DNA of 64,000 nt from Gallionella sp. (GTDB lineage: Bacteria > Pseudomonadota > Gammaproteobacteria > Burkholderiales > Gallionellaceae), in contig JAQVVH010000001.1 in the NCBI GenBank assembly GCA_028699065.1, positions 1,172,394 to 1,236,393 on the forward strand. The letters run 5' to 3'. The notes beneath the pieces are model-generated. The model made no database searches. It worked only from the letters and a program-made list of their open reading frames with translations, and was not told the DNA's origin. The translations under genes and the position numbers were made by a program. Shown here piece after piece: positions 38,530 through 48,904 of the stretch (positions are counted from its first letter, which is position 1; each line of letters starts with the position of its first letter).

Positions 38530-38885
38530 GAAGCTGGCCAGACAGTCGCTGCGTATGCAAATACGGAGAGGAAAGTCCGGGCTCCGCAGAGCAGGATGCC
38601 GGCTAACGGCCGGACGCCGCGAGGCGATGGAAAGTGCCACAGAGAACAGACCGCCGATGAACTGATTTCGGTCAGGGACAGGCAAGGGTGAAACGGCGAG
38701 GTAAGAGCTCACCGCGGACGTGGCAACACGGACGGCACGGTAAACCCCATCCGGAGCAAGACCAAATAGGCCGGCTATGACGTTGCTCGCGTCGCCGGCG
38801 GGTAGGTTGCTTGAGCGTCAGGTAACGAAACGCCTAGAGGAATGACTGTCCACGACAGAACCCGGCTTACCGGCCAGCTTCACCC
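38530..38885 (+). ncRNA. rnpB: RNase P RNA, bacterial type A
   Basis: The catalytic RNA that matures tRNA 5' ends. The 5' end GAAGCTGGCC (38530-38539) pairs with GGCCAGCTTC near the 3' end (38872-38881) as helix P1. The universally conserved blocks GAGGAAAGTCCGGGC (P4/J3-4 side) and ACAGAACCCGGCTTAC (3' side) are present, as is the GGTAAACCCCATC region. About 356 nt, usual for type A. The 3' end abuts the stop codon of the convergent transglycosylase gene. Confidence 0.95.
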
Positions 38886-40111
38886 TATTTCAACGCAATG
38901 AATTCCTTGCGGAACCCCACCACTTTTTGCAGATATTGCCGCGTTTCGGCGTAGGGCAGTTTGCCGCGCAGTTGCGCGTAGACTGCCGGCGCGCTCATGG
39001 CATTGATGCGAACCAGCGCAACGTCACGATTTTTGGACGATCCGCCGAAGGTGCGCAGCACGTTGCTAGGCCCAGTGTTGTAGGCCGAGATGACGCAGTA
39101 TTCGCGTGATACGGGATCGGCGACGGCTTCGAGTTCGTCGAAAGCCAGCACATTGAGATAGGCTGCGCCGAGCTCGATATTGTTTTCCGCATTGAACAGA
39201 TACTGCTTGCTGGGCGCATGGTCCTCACCCTTGGCGCGGATGAATGCAGCGCGCCCGCCGCTGCCGGGAACGAGTTGCATGAGGCCATAAGCCGGTGCGC
39301 CGCTGACCGCAAACGGGTTGAAGTTGCTTTCGGTACGCATGATGGCGAACACCAGGCTGGGGCTGATGCCGTAGGTTTTGGCATAACGCTCGACCAGCGG
39401 CCGGTACTTCTCTGCCTGCTTGCTGGAAAAGTTGCTGACCATGCCGAAGCGCACAAAATGTGCCTGCCTGCGACCGGCGTCGGTGGCGACGCCACGTTGC
39501 TGCAAAGTGCCCAGTAAGCCGTCGGCAAAACGTTCAGCTTGTTGCGGTGTGGCGATGGACTGGCCATTGTTGTCGATGACGAGTCCGAGCAAATAGGGCT
39601 TTTGTTCGCTGCTCAGTCGGATGGACTGATCGGAAAAAAGATCCACGGCGCGCGGGTCGTCCGGGGTCAGCAACGTGGCGACAATGGCATTGCGCAGGCT
39701 GCGCTCCGGATTTTGGGTGTCCAGCGTTTCCACGGTGATTTCGCCGAGATCAAAATTGACGATTGCGCGCGAAAGATAACCCTGGGTGTATTTCACGTAA
39801 TGCGTTCGGTCGGGCAGCCGGGCATCTTTCTTTCCCCATTGCTTGCCGGCCTTGCCGCTGAGAATATCCATCAGACGTTTGAAATCGCGTTGTGCGGCTT
39901 TGATATCGTTGGCGAGCTGCAACGGATTGCGTGCTTTGCTCTGAAGGATCGCGCGCGCGGCGGCTTGGGGGCTACTACTGGTGACCACCCGGGCGATGGT
40001 TTGGGTCGTACCGCCGGCCGCAACGGAAACGAGATCGCGCGTGGCACGATTGCTGCACGAAGTCAGCAGCAGGAAGGCAGCAAGCAGGACGAGAATGCTG
40101 CGCTTCCGCAT
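38885..40111 (-). CDS. MltC-like membrane-bound lytic murein transglycosylase
   Basis: A 408-residue lipoprotein (lipobox LTSC, Cys19) with an N-terminal DUF3393 domain and a C-terminal SLT goose-lysozyme domain: catalytic Glu in FAIMRTESNFNPFAVSGAPA, then YGLMQLVP and YCVISAYNTG. It cleaves peptidoglycan glycan strands from the outer-membrane side. It lies 3 nt after ppc and ends against rnpB. Confidence 0.92.
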   Translation of the reverse strand: MRKRSILVLLAAFLLLTSCSNRATRDLVSVAAGGTTQTIARVVTSSSPQAAARAILQSKARNPLQLANDIKAAQRDFKRLMDILSGKAGKQWGKKDARLPDRTHYVKYTQGYLSRAIVNFDLGEITVETLDTQNPERSLRNAIVATLLTPDDPRAVDLFSDQSIRLSSEQKPYLLGLVIDNNGQSIATPQQAERFADGLLGTLQQRGVATDAGRRQAHFVRFGMVSNFSSKQAEKYRPLVERYAKTYGISPSLVFAIMRTESNFNPFAVSGAPAYGLMQLVPGSGGRAAFIRAKGEDHAPSKQYLFNAENNIELGAAYLNVLAFDELEAVADPVSREYCVISAYNTGPSNVLRTFGGSSKNRDVALVRINAMSAPAVYAQLRGKLPYAETRQYLQKVVGFRKEFIALK

Positions 40112-40114
40112 GCG

Positions 40115-42886
40115 TTATCCGCTGTTGCGCAGACCGGTGGCGATGCCGTTGATGGTCAGGTGGATGGCTCGCTTCACCAGTTCGGCATTGTCGCCGGCAC
40201 GGTGGCGTTCCAGCAGTGCGACTTGCAAGTGGTTTAATGGATCGATGTAGGGCGTGCGTGTGGTGAGGCTGCGCGCAAAGGTCGGGTTATCTTCAAGCAG
40301 GCACTCGCTGCCGGTTATTTCGAACAGCATTTCCACCGTGATTTCCCATTCGCGTTCAATCGCGGCAAAAATCCGGTCGCCGAGCTCGCGGTCTTCCACC
40401 AGCTGGGCATAGCGCGAGGCAATGCCCATGTCGGTTTTGGAGAGCACCATGTCCATGTTCGACATCAGGCCGCGGAAGAAGGCCCAATTTTTGTACATCG
40501 ATTGCAGCTGTGCGATGCCGCTCTGGCCTTCGCGTTCAACAAAACGTTTGACGGCACTGCCGAATCCATACCAGCCGGGCAGCAGCGTGCGGGTCAATCC
40601 CCAGCTGAATACCCAGGGAATGGCACGCAGATCTTCGATGCGGTTGGAGGCGCGCCGGGCCGAAGGGCGGCTGCCAATATTCAGCTCGGCGATCTCGCGG
40701 ATCGGCGTGGCGCTGAAGAAAAAGTCATTAAAACCCGGTGTTTCATAAACCAGTTCACGGTAGGCCGCAAAGGCTTCCCGACTCAGTGATTCCATGATGC
40801 GGTGATATTCCGGCATCGTGCTGTCGTCGCCGTGATGGTGCAGCAGTGTCGCCTCCAGCGTTGCCGCGAGTAGCGTTTCGAGATTGCGTCTTCCGATTTC
40901 CGGGTTCGAATATTTGCTGGAAATGACCTCGCCCTGCTCGGTGATGCGGATCTGACCGTTCACGCTGCCAGGCGGTTGCGCCAGGATGGCGTCGTAGCTG
41001 GGGCCGCCGCCGCGACCGACGGTGCCACCGCGGCCATGAAACAGGCGCAGCTCCACGCCGTGTTTGGCAAAGACTTTAACGAGTTCCAGCTCGGCCTTGT
41101 ACAGTTCCCAGTTGGCGGTGATGTAGCCGCCGTCCTTGTTGCTGTCGGAATAACCGAGCATCACTTCCTGGGTATTTCCGCGACTGCGTGCCAGCACGTC
41201 GCGATACCAGGGAATCGAAAACAGTTCGTCCATGATGGTGCCGCAGCCGCGCAAGTCCTCAATGGTTTCAAACAGCGGGATGATATTGACGTGCAGCGTG
41301 TGGTTGCCTTCAAGCAGTCCGACCTGTTGCAGCATCAGCGCGATTTCCAGCATGTCGCTGACCGCATCGGTCTTCGAGATGATGTGATTCGGCAGCGCGG
41401 CGCGGCCAAACTGGCGATGGATATCGGCGGCAGCCTGCATGATCTGCAATTCACTGCGGGCGACATCTTCGTATTGTGCGAGCTCCGTCAGCAGTGGCGT
41501 GCCTGCCTGCAATGCGGCGAGCAGAACTTCGCGGCGGCCGGCCTCGTCGAGGTCCTGGTAATTGGCTTTGCCGTTGCTGCGGCCGAACAGTTCGCTGACG
41601 GTTTGTTCGTGAATGGCGCTGTGCTGGCGCATATCCAGCGGTGCCAGATGGAAGCCAAACACTTCGGCGGCCCGGCGCAGATTGGCGAGCCGGCCGCGGG
41701 CCAGATAAACCGCGCCGTGCTTGAATAGCGAAGCGATGATGATGTCCAGATCGGCAATAAAGGCTTCGGCGTTTGGATACGGCTCGGCACCGGAACCCAG
41801 TGGCGGCAGATGGGAAATTGTGTGACCGAGTTTTGCGGCGGTGGCCGACAGGCGCGCATAAACCAGATTCAGTGCGCGACGATAGGGCTCGTCGGCGCGT
41901 TCCGGTGCGGTGTCGGGTGAAATATCCGAGAGTCCGCGCAGCTCGTCGCTGACATCGACCAGCCGGTCGGTGAGACTGAGGCGGCGGCCCAGCAGGTAGG
42001 TTTCGTTCAAATAATGTTCGAAGGCCAGCGAGGAATGCTCGCGAGCGGCATCCCGCATCACGTCGTGCGTGACAAAGGGGTTGCCGTCCCGGTCGCCGCC
42101 GATCCAGCTACCGATACGCAGCAAAGGCGGAACTCGAATGTCCTTGTCGAAGCGCGCTTCCAGCGCTTTCTCGAGATTGGCGTAAATGCCGGGAATTTCG
42201 CGGAGGAATGTGTAGCGATAAAACTCCAGACCGTTGCTGATTTCATCGCGCACGGTCAGCTTCGCGGTACGCAACATTCGGGTCTGCCAGAGGATCAGCA
42301 CAAAGCGGCGCAGCGCTTCCTCGTTGTCGGCCAAATCTTCCGGTGTCATGTCCAGCCGGTCACGGTCGGACAGAAGTTTGGAGATGATGAGCTGGCAGTC
42401 CAGGATGCTCTTGCGCTGAACTTCGGTCGGGTGCGCGGTCAGCACGGGAGAAATCAGCGCGCTGTCGAGGAAGGCCTGCAGCGTTTGGGCGGCCACCGGT
42501 TTTTTCTCCAGCCGGTCGAGCGCCAGTTTCAGGCTGCCATTCTTGGGTGTGCTCCCCGCCTGCAAATGTGCGCGATGGCGGCGATTGTGATGCAGGTCTT
42601 CGGCAATGTTGGAAAGTTGCGAGAAATAACTGAAGGCTCGAACGACGGCCAGGGTTTCAACTGGCGACAGTGCGTCCAGCATCTGTTCCAGCTGCGCGCC
42701 GTCACGTTCGTCCTGCGTTTTGCGAAAACGCACGGCAGCGCGGCGCACACTTTCAACCAGCTGGAAGGTTTCTTCGCCTTCCTGCTCGCGCAGGGTGTCG
42801 CCCAGAATACGGCCCAGCAGGCGCACGTCTTCGCGCAGCGGCAGGTCTTTGCTGGAAATATCGGCGGGAGCGGAAATCAGGTTCAT
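40115..42886 (-). CDS. ppc: Phosphoenolpyruvate carboxylase
   Basis: PEPC (923 residues) makes oxaloacetate from PEP and bicarbonate to refill the TCA cycle. Conserved sites: VLTAHPTEVQRKS (His), GSWIGGDRDGNPFV, LGYSDSNKDGG, FHGRGGTVGRGGGPSY and ITEQGEVISSKYS; the C-terminus ends TGLRNSG as in the family. The start at 42886 has GGAAG 9 nt upstream; Met codons further up lack spacing. It diverges from hemC. Confidence 0.97.
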   Translation of the reverse strand: MNLISAPADISSKDLPLREDVRLLGRILGDTLREQEGEETFQLVESVRRAAVRFRKTQDERDGAQLEQMLDALSPVETLAVVRAFSYFSQLSNIAEDLHHNRRHRAHLQAGSTPKNGSLKLALDRLEKKPVAAQTLQAFLDSALISPVLTAHPTEVQRKSILDCQLIISKLLSDRDRLDMTPEDLADNEEALRRFVLILWQTRMLRTAKLTVRDEISNGLEFYRYTFLREIPGIYANLEKALEARFDKDIRVPPLLRIGSWIGGDRDGNPFVTHDVMRDAAREHSSLAFEHYLNETYLLGRRLSLTDRLVDVSDELRGLSDISPDTAPERADEPYRRALNLVYARLSATAAKLGHTISHLPPLGSGAEPYPNAEAFIADLDIIIASLFKHGAVYLARGRLANLRRAAEVFGFHLAPLDMRQHSAIHEQTVSELFGRSNGKANYQDLDEAGRREVLLAALQAGTPLLTELAQYEDVARSELQIMQAAADIHRQFGRAALPNHIISKTDAVSDMLEIALMLQQVGLLEGNHTLHVNIIPLFETIEDLRGCGTIMDELFSIPWYRDVLARSRGNTQEVMLGYSDSNKDGGYITANWELYKAELELVKVFAKHGVELRLFHGRGGTVGRGGGPSYDAILAQPPGSVNGQIRITEQGEVISSKYSNPEIGRRNLETLLAATLEATLLHHHGDDSTMPEYHRIMESLSREAFAAYRELVYETPGFNDFFFSATPIREIAELNIGSRPSARRASNRIEDLRAIPWVFSWGLTRTLLPGWYGFGSAVKRFVEREGQSGIAQLQSMYKNWAFFRGLMSNMDMVLSKTDMGIASRYAQLVEDRELGDRIFAAIEREWEITVEMLFEITGSECLLEDNPTFARSLTTRTPYIDPLNHLQVALLERHRAGDNAELVKRAIHLTINGIATGLRNSG

Positions 42887-42936
42887 TACATTCATCTTCC
42901 AGGGCGTCAGCAACAACGGGCACTATGGCCCCATGC

Positions 42937-42942
42937 TAGAAT
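42937..42942 (+). promoter_or_regulatory. Putative -10 element of hemC
   Basis: TAGAAT followed by GCGCC, 54 nt before the hemC ATG. The same TAGAAT-GCGCC string precedes plsY. No strong -35. Confidence 0.4.
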
Positions 42943-42996
42943 GCGCCTCACCATTTACAAACAGCCATTCAGGCAAACAGACAATCAGGAAATGCT

Positions 42997-43944
42997 ATGA
43001 GTCAGACATCCCATCCGGTTCCCGCTCGTTTAATCATCGCGTCACGCGAGAGCGCATTGGCCATGTGGCAGGCGGAACACATCAGGGATAGACTGCGCGC
43101 ATTATACCCACAAACCGAAGTCAGCATATTGGGCATGACCACGCAGGGCGATCAGATTCTTGACGTCACGCTGTCAAAAATTGGCGGCAAGGGACTGTTC
43201 GTCAAAGAGCTGGAAACCGCACTGGAAGACGGTCGCGCCGATCTCGCCGTGCATTCACTCAAGGATGTGCCGATGCTGTTGCCGGAAGGTTTTGCGCTGG
43301 CGGCAATCGGTGAGCGCGAAGATCCGCGCGATGCATTCGTCTCCAATCAGTACGCCAGCCTCGCCGAATTGCCTGCGGGCAGCGTGGTGGGGACTTCCAG
43401 CCTGCGCCGCGAAAGCCAGCTGCGAGCCCGCTTTCCGCACCTGATCATCCAGCCCCTGCGCGGCAATGTGCAAACCCGTCTGCGCAAACTGGACGAGGGG
43501 CAATACGCCGCAATTATTCTTGCGGCGGCAGGATTGAAACGTTTGGGGCTCGGCGACCGTATCCGTACCGAAATTACCTCGGAAGACAGTTTGCCGGCCG
43601 TGGGGCAGGGCGCGCTGGGGATTGAATGTCGTGCGGATCGCGCGGATGTCATCGCCGCATTGCAGCCCCTGCATCACGCTGAAACCGCCGCCTGTGTTCT
43701 GGCCGAACGCGCGATGAGCCGACGTCTGGCCGGTAGTTGCCAGGTGCCGCTGGGCGGATTTGCCGAGGCGCAGACCGATGGCACGCTGCGTATGCGCGGT
43801 TTTGTGGCCACGCCGGACGGAAAGCGGATGTTGCGTTCCGAGGCACTGGGTACGCTCGAAGATCCCGAATACCTTGGCGAGCAGGTGGCCGAGGCTTTGC
43901 TGGCGCAGGGTGCCGGTGAAATTCTTGCGGCGCTGAATGACTGA
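42997..43944 (+). CDS. hemC: Hydroxymethylbilane synthase
   Basis: HemC (315 residues) joins four porphobilinogens into hydroxymethylbilane. Typical parts: [61 protein letters not shown], and the dipyrromethane-binding Cys248 in GSCQVPLGG. It overlaps hemD by 8 nt and heads the hemCDXY operon. Confidence 0.97.
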   Translation: MSQTSHPVPARLIIASRESALAMWQAEHIRDRLRALYPQTEVSILGMTTQGDQILDVTLSKIGGKGLFVKELETALEDGRADLAVHSLKDVPMLLPEGFALAAIGEREDPRDAFVSNQYASLAELPAGSVVGTSSLRRESQLRARFPHLIIQPLRGNVQTRLRKLDEGQYAAIILAAAGLKRLGLGDRIRTEITSEDSLPAVGQGALGIECRADRADVIAALQPLHHAETAACVLAERAMSRRLAGSCQVPLGGFAEAQTDGTLRMRGFVATPDGKRMLRSEALGTLEDPEYLGEQVAEALLAQGAGEILAALND

Positions 43945-44704
43945 CACGCCGCTGAAGGGCCTGCGCATCGTGGTGACCCGGCCACGCGCGCAGGCCTTTT
44001 CTTTGGCGCAGGGCATCGAAGCCGCCGGTGGCATTCCGCTGATACTCCCTCTGCTGGAAATCGCGGCAACCGAAATCAACCAGGATTTTTCCGAACGTCT
44101 GCACGCGTTGCCTGACGCTAATTTTGTTATTTTCATTAGCCCCAATGCGGTTCGGTTTGGTCTTGAGGCGCTGCGCCGTGCGGGCGTGGTATTTTCCCCT
44201 TCAATACAGATCGCCGCTGTCGGACAGGGCACTGTGCGGGCTTTGCGCGAAGCGGGATGCCGCGTGGCGCTGGTACCTGAAACCCAGTTCGACAGCGAAG
44301 GCCTGCTGGCTTTGCCTGCGCTGCAGCAGATCGACGGGCAACGGATGATCATCGTGCGCGGCGAAGGCGGGCGCGAGTTGCTGGCCGAAGTGCTGCGCGC
44401 GCGCGGGGCCCGTGTGGATTATCTGGAATGCTATGCGCGGCGCCCGGCAACCTTCGATGGGGCGTCTTTGCTGGCGGAACATCCCGATGTGTTGACGGTG
44501 ACCAGTAGCGAGGCGCTGGATGTCTTGTGGGACGGATTGGATGACGCAGCCCGCGCTGCGATTCTGGACGTGCCATTGCTGGTGATACATCCCCGGATTG
44601 CGGCGCGCGCACATCAGCACGGCTGGCGTAATGTTCAGACTACCGCAGCGGGGGATGACGGTCTGCTTGCGGGTTTGATAGCATGGGCGGCACGAGAGAA
44701 TTGA
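43937..44704 (+). CDS. hemD: Uroporphyrinogen-III synthase
   Basis: HemD (255 residues) closes hydroxymethylbilane to uroporphyrinogen III. Recognised by [63 protein letters not shown] and DYLECYARR, in the usual two-domain order, and by its place between hemC and hemX. Confidence 0.95.
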   Translation: MTDTPLKGLRIVVTRPRAQAFSLAQGIEAAGGIPLILPLLEIAATEINQDFSERLHALPDANFVIFISPNAVRFGLEALRRAGVVFSPSIQIAAVGQGTVRALREAGCRVALVPETQFDSEGLLALPALQQIDGQRMIIVRGEGGRELLAEVLRARGARVDYLECYARRPATFDGASLLAEHPDVLTVTSSEALDVLWDGLDDAARAAILDVPLLVIHPRIAARAHQHGWRNVQTTAAGDDGLLAGLIAWAAREN

Positions 44705-44705
44705 A

Positions 44706-45776
44706 ATGAGCGAACAGACCCCAAATTCCGACCCCGTTGAGCCGACCGGCGCGCCGACACCGGTAGTCCGGAAATCCGTTCTTGCGGATTTTTTCGACCG
44801 GATCAGCATCACCCAGATGACACTGGCAGTGTTGGTCGTCATCTTCCTGTGGCAGTGGCTGTCTGGCTATCAGGCCATCAGCGAAATGCGGCGCCAGCTT
44901 GCCGAAAAAATTGCCGAGATGGACGGCAGCAATCAGGCCAATCAGAAATTGCTGGTGCAAAATCAGGAGCAGATGCGGGTGCTGGCGGAAAAACTGACCT
45001 CGCTGGATGTGCGCTATGCCGAGTCGCAAAGTCAGCGCGCTGCACTGGAGTCGCTGTACAACGAGCTGTCAGCCAGTCGCGATGAAACCGTGCTGGCGGA
45101 TGTTGAGCAGCTGTTGCTGATTGCCGAGCAGCAGCTGCAGCTCTCCGCCAACGTGAAAGCGGCGCTGATTGCCATGCAAAGTGCGGATGCCCGACTGGAG
45201 CGCATGAATCGCCCGGTTTTCAATAGCGTGCGCAAAGCCATCGCGCAGGATATGGAAAAGCTGCGAGTCCTGCCCGGGGTGAATGTCAGCACGCTTAATT
45301 TTGAGTTGGATAGTTTGGTGGGGCGGGTCAGTGAAATGCCGCTGGGTTTTCAGCATCGCATCGGCGCGGCGGCTCCCGTCACGGAGAAGTCCCCGCCGTC
45401 CGCGGGCTGGCAAAAATTTCTGCATGAAATATGGCAGGAACTGCGCCAACTGGTGCGGATAGAAAATACCGGCAAGGCCGAGATTCCCTTGCTGATGCCG
45501 GAACAGGAATATTTCCTGCGCGAAAATCTCAAGCTGCGCCTGTTGTCGGCACGCCTGTCGCTGCAGTCGCGGGATAGCAAAAGTTTCCGTTTGGACATTG
45601 CTTCCGCCCGGACATGGGTGACGCGTTATTTCGATGTCAAATCCGCCAGTGGCGCGCAGATGCTGGAAACGCTGAACAAACTGGCGGTGTCGGAGGTCAG
45701 CCTCGAATTGCCCGATACCGGTGCCGGCTTGCAGGCTGTGCGCATATTGCGCGTGTCCCGTCAGAAGGCCGGCTAA
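44706..45776 (+). CDS. hemX: HemX-family membrane protein
   Basis: A 356-residue protein with a short cytoplasmic N-terminus, one membrane helix (about 37-54), a coiled coil (about 55-110) and a periplasmic domain. Family members are often mislabelled as uroporphyrinogen methyltransferases, but no SAM-binding motif is present. Role in haem synthesis is inferred from the conserved hemCDXY order. The stop overlaps hemY as TAATG. Confidence 0.92.
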   Translation: MSEQTPNSDPVEPTGAPTPVVRKSVLADFFDRISITQMTLAVLVVIFLWQWLSGYQAISEMRRQLAEKIAEMDGSNQANQKLLVQNQEQMRVLAEKLTSLDVRYAESQSQRAALESLYNELSASRDETVLADVEQLLLIAEQQLQLSANVKAALIAMQSADARLERMNRPVFNSVRKAIAQDMEKLRVLPGVNVSTLNFELDSLVGRVSEMPLGFQHRIGAAAPVTEKSPPSAGWQKFLHEIWQELRQLVRIENTGKAEIPLLMPEQEYFLRENLKLRLLSARLSLQSRDSKSFRLDIASARTWVTRYFDVKSASGAQMLETLNKLAVSEVSLELPDTGAGLQAVRILRVSRQKAG

Positions 45777-46948
45777 TGCGCTATCTGCTTTGGATTCTCC
45801 TGATTTTTGCAGTGGCAGTTGCGTTGGTGCTGGCATCGCACAATCCCGGCTATGTCTTGCTGGTTTACCCGCCATACCGGATCGAGTTGTCGCTGACGCT
45901 TTTCGTCCTCGTCATTTTGGCCGGCTTTGTCTCGGCCTATATGCTGATCCAGTTGTCGATTGCCGTGGTTCGCCTGCCTGCGACGGTGCGGGTCTTTCGT
46001 CGCAGCAGGATGCAGAGCCGGCAGCGCAAGGCGCACGATGAAGCGCTGGCGGCCTTTTTTGCGGGTAGCTTTGCCCAAGCGGAACAGCGGGCCGTGCGCG
46101 CCATGCGCGACGGGGATGAAAGTCCCCTGTTGCCGGTGGTTGCGGCCCGTTCCGCCCACGAACAGTACGCCCATGCGCGCCGCGACAGCTATCTCGAAGC
46201 GTTGCAGGGCAAAACGGGTGAAGCGGGCGCGTTGCATCTGCTGACCGAGGGGAGATTCCTGCTCGACCGCAAGGCGGCGGACGCTGTGCTTGCGCTGCTG
46301 CCATCGCTGTACCACATGGCCGGCAAGAATCATGCGGGGGCGTTGGCACTGGAATTAAAGGCCCGCCAGATGGCCGGCGACTGGGCGCGGGTGCTGGTGC
46401 TGCTGGCGCAGATGGAAAAGCGGGCCCTGCTCGACAGCGAAGTCGCCGCACGTCTGCGTGAGCAGGCCTGGCTTGGCCAGTTGCGCGCGCAGACCACACC
46501 GGAGGCGCTAAATGCCTGCCTGGGCAGTATGCCGGCGGAAATTCGCCGGCAGAAAAAAGTCATCGAAGTGGCTGCTTCCATCCTGATGCGTTTGGGGCAA
46601 TGCGAGGCTGCGAGCCGCCTGCTGGCTGAGGCGCTGGAAACAAACTGGGAGAGCGATCTGGCGGGGTTGTATGGCGAATGCGCTGCCGGGAGCGAGGACG
46701 GTCTGGCGCGCATTGCCCGGGCCGAGAAATGGCTGGCACAACATCCGGACGATGCCCTTTTGTTGCTGGCGTTGGGGAAGCTCTGTCTGCAGCGGCAGCT
46801 TTGGGGCAAAGCGCAAAACTATTTGGAGGCTAGCCTCAGTGTGGGGCCGAGCCGTGAGGTTTATACCGCACTGGCCCGGCTGTTCCAGGAAACGCAACAA
46901 CCCGATCTCGCCGCGCAAAATTTCCAGCGCGCGGCAACTTTCCAGTGA
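45776..46948 (+). CDS. hemY: HemY-type tetratricopeptide membrane protein
   Basis: A 390-residue inner-membrane protein with two N-terminal helices (about 1-20 and 39-62, YVLLVYPPYRIELS between) and TPR-like helical repeats to the end. This is the proteobacterial HemY of the hemCDXY operon, unrelated to Bacillus protoporphyrinogen oxidase of the same symbol. Thought to organise or regulate late haem steps; mechanism unproven. Confidence 0.92.
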   Translation: MRYLLWILLIFAVAVALVLASHNPGYVLLVYPPYRIELSLTLFVLVILAGFVSAYMLIQLSIAVVRLPATVRVFRRSRMQSRQRKAHDEALAAFFAGSFAQAEQRAVRAMRDGDESPLLPVVAARSAHEQYAHARRDSYLEALQGKTGEAGALHLLTEGRFLLDRKAADAVLALLPSLYHMAGKNHAGALALELKARQMAGDWARVLVLLAQMEKRALLDSEVAARLREQAWLGQLRAQTTPEALNACLGSMPAEIRRQKKVIEVAASILMRLGQCEAASRLLAEALETNWESDLAGLYGECAAGSEDGLARIARAEKWLAQHPDDALLLLALGKLCLQRQLWGKAQNYLEASLSVGPSREVYTALARLFQETQQPDLAAQNFQRAATFQ

Positions 46949-46957
46949 ATTGAGCCG

Positions 46958-47971
46958 CTAGACTTTGGGTGCGAAGGTGAACGCATCCGAGAAGAACGCT
47001 GCGTTGGGTAGTTTGCAGCCGGTGGTGAAATCCGTATGCGCGGCTTCCACCATGATGGGCGCGCCGCAAGCGTAGATTTCATGTCCGGAAAGATCGGGGA
47101 AGTCCGCCATCACCGCTTCATGCACCAACCCAGTTCTGCCCTGCCAGCAATCTTCCGCTGCTGCTTCGGAAAGCACCGGGACCACGTTTATGCCCTGCGC
47201 CTGCCAGGATTCGGCCAGCGGCAGCAGATAGAGGTCCGCGCGTTTGCGCGCGCCCCAGTAGACCTGCATGGGACGCTTTATCCCGATGTGCAGCGCATGC
47301 TCAACGATGGCCTTGACGGGCGCGAAACCGGTGCCGCTCGCCACGAAAATAATCGGCTTGTCGGAATCTTCGCGCAGAAAAAAGGTGCCCAGCGGGCCTT
47401 TGATGCGCAGGATGTCGCGCGCTTTCATCTCGTCGAAAACGTGCTGGGTAAAGGCTCCGCCGGGAATATTGCGAATATGCAATTCCAGTAGCGAATCGTC
47501 ATGTGGCGCATTGGCCAGGGAGAAGCTGCGCGGCTTCTGATCTTTCATCAGAATGTCGATGTACTGGCCCGCAAGAAACTGCAAGCGCTCGTTGGCCGGC
47601 AAGCGCAGCTTAAGCACCATCACATCGTCGGCGACGCGTTCCATTTTTTCCACGCGGCAGGGCATGATTTTGACCGGGATGTCTTTGACGGCGCTGATTT
47701 CACGGGATTCGAGCGTCAGATCAGACAGCGGTTTGGCGCAACAAAAAAGCGCCATGCCGGCGGATTTTTCGTCATCACTCAGCGCGTGTGCCTGCGCGCG
47801 GCCGTGATCAACCTGCCCCTGAAGCACCTTGCCCTTGCACGCGCCGCACGCCCCGTCGCGGCAGCTGTAGGGCAGCGTGAAGCCATGCTTGAGTCCCGCT
47901 TCCAGGATGGTTTCGTCGGCCTCAATTGTAAAGTTGTGCTGGCTGGGCAGAAGGGTAACTGTGTACGTCAT
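46958..47971 (-). CDS. 2Fe-2S / FAD / NAD(P)H reductase (CDP-6-deoxy-glucoseen reductase-like)
   Basis: A 337-residue electron-transfer flavoprotein: plant-type 2Fe-2S domain with Cys37, Cys42, Cys45 and Cys77/78 (YSCRDGACGACKGK), an FAD domain with RSFSLANAP, and a NAD domain with VASGTGFAPVKAI and YACGAPIMVEAA. Annotated in relatives as CDP-6-deoxy-delta-3,4-glucoseen reductase, but no deoxysugar genes are near, so the natural partner is unknown. Convergent with hemY. Confidence 0.92.
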   Translation of the reverse strand: MTYTVTLLPSQHNFTIEADETILEAGLKHGFTLPYSCRDGACGACKGKVLQGQVDHGRAQAHALSDDEKSAGMALFCCAKPLSDLTLESREISAVKDIPVKIMPCRVEKMERVADDVMVLKLRLPANERLQFLAGQYIDILMKDQKPRSFSLANAPHDDSLLELHIRNIPGGAFTQHVFDEMKARDILRIKGPLGTFFLREDSDKPIIFVASGTGFAPVKAIVEHALHIGIKRPMQVYWGARKRADLYLLPLAESWQAQGINVVPVLSEAAAEDCWQGRTGLVHEAVMADFPDLSGHEIYACGAPIMVEAAHTDFTTGCKLPNAAFFSDAFTFAPKV

Positions 47972-48022
47972 GATGAAAGGTTGCTGTGTTCGTGAGGCGC
48001 AATTCTAACGCATAATGTCCGC

Positions 48023-48904
48023 ATGAATCGTTTGCTCATTGTGGGCGCGGGGGATGTGGCGCTGCGAACCATTCCCCTGCTGCTCAAGCGTTATCGCGTT
48101 TACGCCCTGATCCGAAATCCGGTCTATTGCAACCGTCTGCGGGCGCTGGGTGCCGTGCCTGTGTTGGGGGATTTGGATGGTCGTGCGAGTTTGTCGCGCA
48201 TTGTCGGCTTGGCCGATACCGTGCTGCATTTTGCGCCGCCTCCCGCGCAGGGCAGCGGCGATCCGCGCACACGGAATCTGCTTGCGGCCTTGTCGCGCGG
48301 TTCATTACCGCAACGGCTGATTTATATCAGCACCAGTGGTGTGTACGGCGATTGCGGCGGAGCGGTTATTGATGAAACCCGGCGGGTGAATCCGCAAACG
48401 TCCCGCGCACAGCGGCGAGTGGCGGCCGAACATTTAATTCGCGACTGGGCAAAACGAAAAGGTGTGAACGCAAGCATTTTGCGGGTCCCCGGTATTTATG
48501 CAGCCGACCGGTTTCCGCTGGATCGTTTGCAAGCGGGTTCTCCTGCAATTGTTGCTGATGAAGACAGCTACACCAATCACATTCATGCCGACGATCTTGC
48601 GCGCATCGCGTTGGCCGCCCTGCGGCGCGGCAGGCCGAATCGGGTGTATCACGCGGTGGATGGCGATGCGATGAAAATGGGCGACTATTTTGACGCTATC
48701 GCCGATGTTTTCGGGCTGGCCCATCCGCCACGCTTGCCGCGCGAACAGGTGCGGCAGACCGTATCGCCGATGATGTGGTCATTCATGAATGAGTCGCGGC
48801 GCCTGAGCAATCAGCGTCTGCAAACGGAACTGCGGGTGCGACTGCGCTATCCCGGACTTGCGGACGCGCTGGCCGAAATCAGCGGAAACTGTTGCTCACG
48901 CTGA
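48023..48904 (+). CDS. NAD-dependent epimerase/dehydratase family protein
   Basis: A 293-residue extended SDR. The N-terminal Rossmann loop is [12 protein letters not shown]; the strand-4 region [12 protein letters not shown] carries Ser/Thr and Tyr, but the classic YxxxK pair is not obvious ([11 protein letters not shown] follows), so catalysis may differ. [12 protein letters not shown] and [10 protein letters not shown] are typical of the family. The 3' end overlaps trpD by 26 nt, tail to tail. Confidence 0.85.
   Translation: MNRLLIVGAGDVALRTIPLLLKRYRVYALIRNPVYCNRLRALGAVPVLGDLDGRASLSRIVGLADTVLHFAPPPAQGSGDPRTRNLLAALSRGSLPQRLIYISTSGVYGDCGGAVIDETRRVNPQTSRAQRRVAAEHLIRDWAKRKGVNASILRVPGIYAADRFPLDRLQAGSPAIVADEDSYTNHIHADDLARIALAALRRGRPNRVYHAVDGDAMKMGDYFDAIADVFGLAHPPRLPREQVRQTVSPMMWSFMNESRRLSNQRLQTELRVRLRYPGLADALAEISGNCCSR

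Noticed and set aside
44706..45776. Annotation of the hemX product as uroporphyrinogen-III C-methyltransferase
   Set aside because: No SAM-binding motifs; the protein is a membrane-anchored coiled-coil protein.
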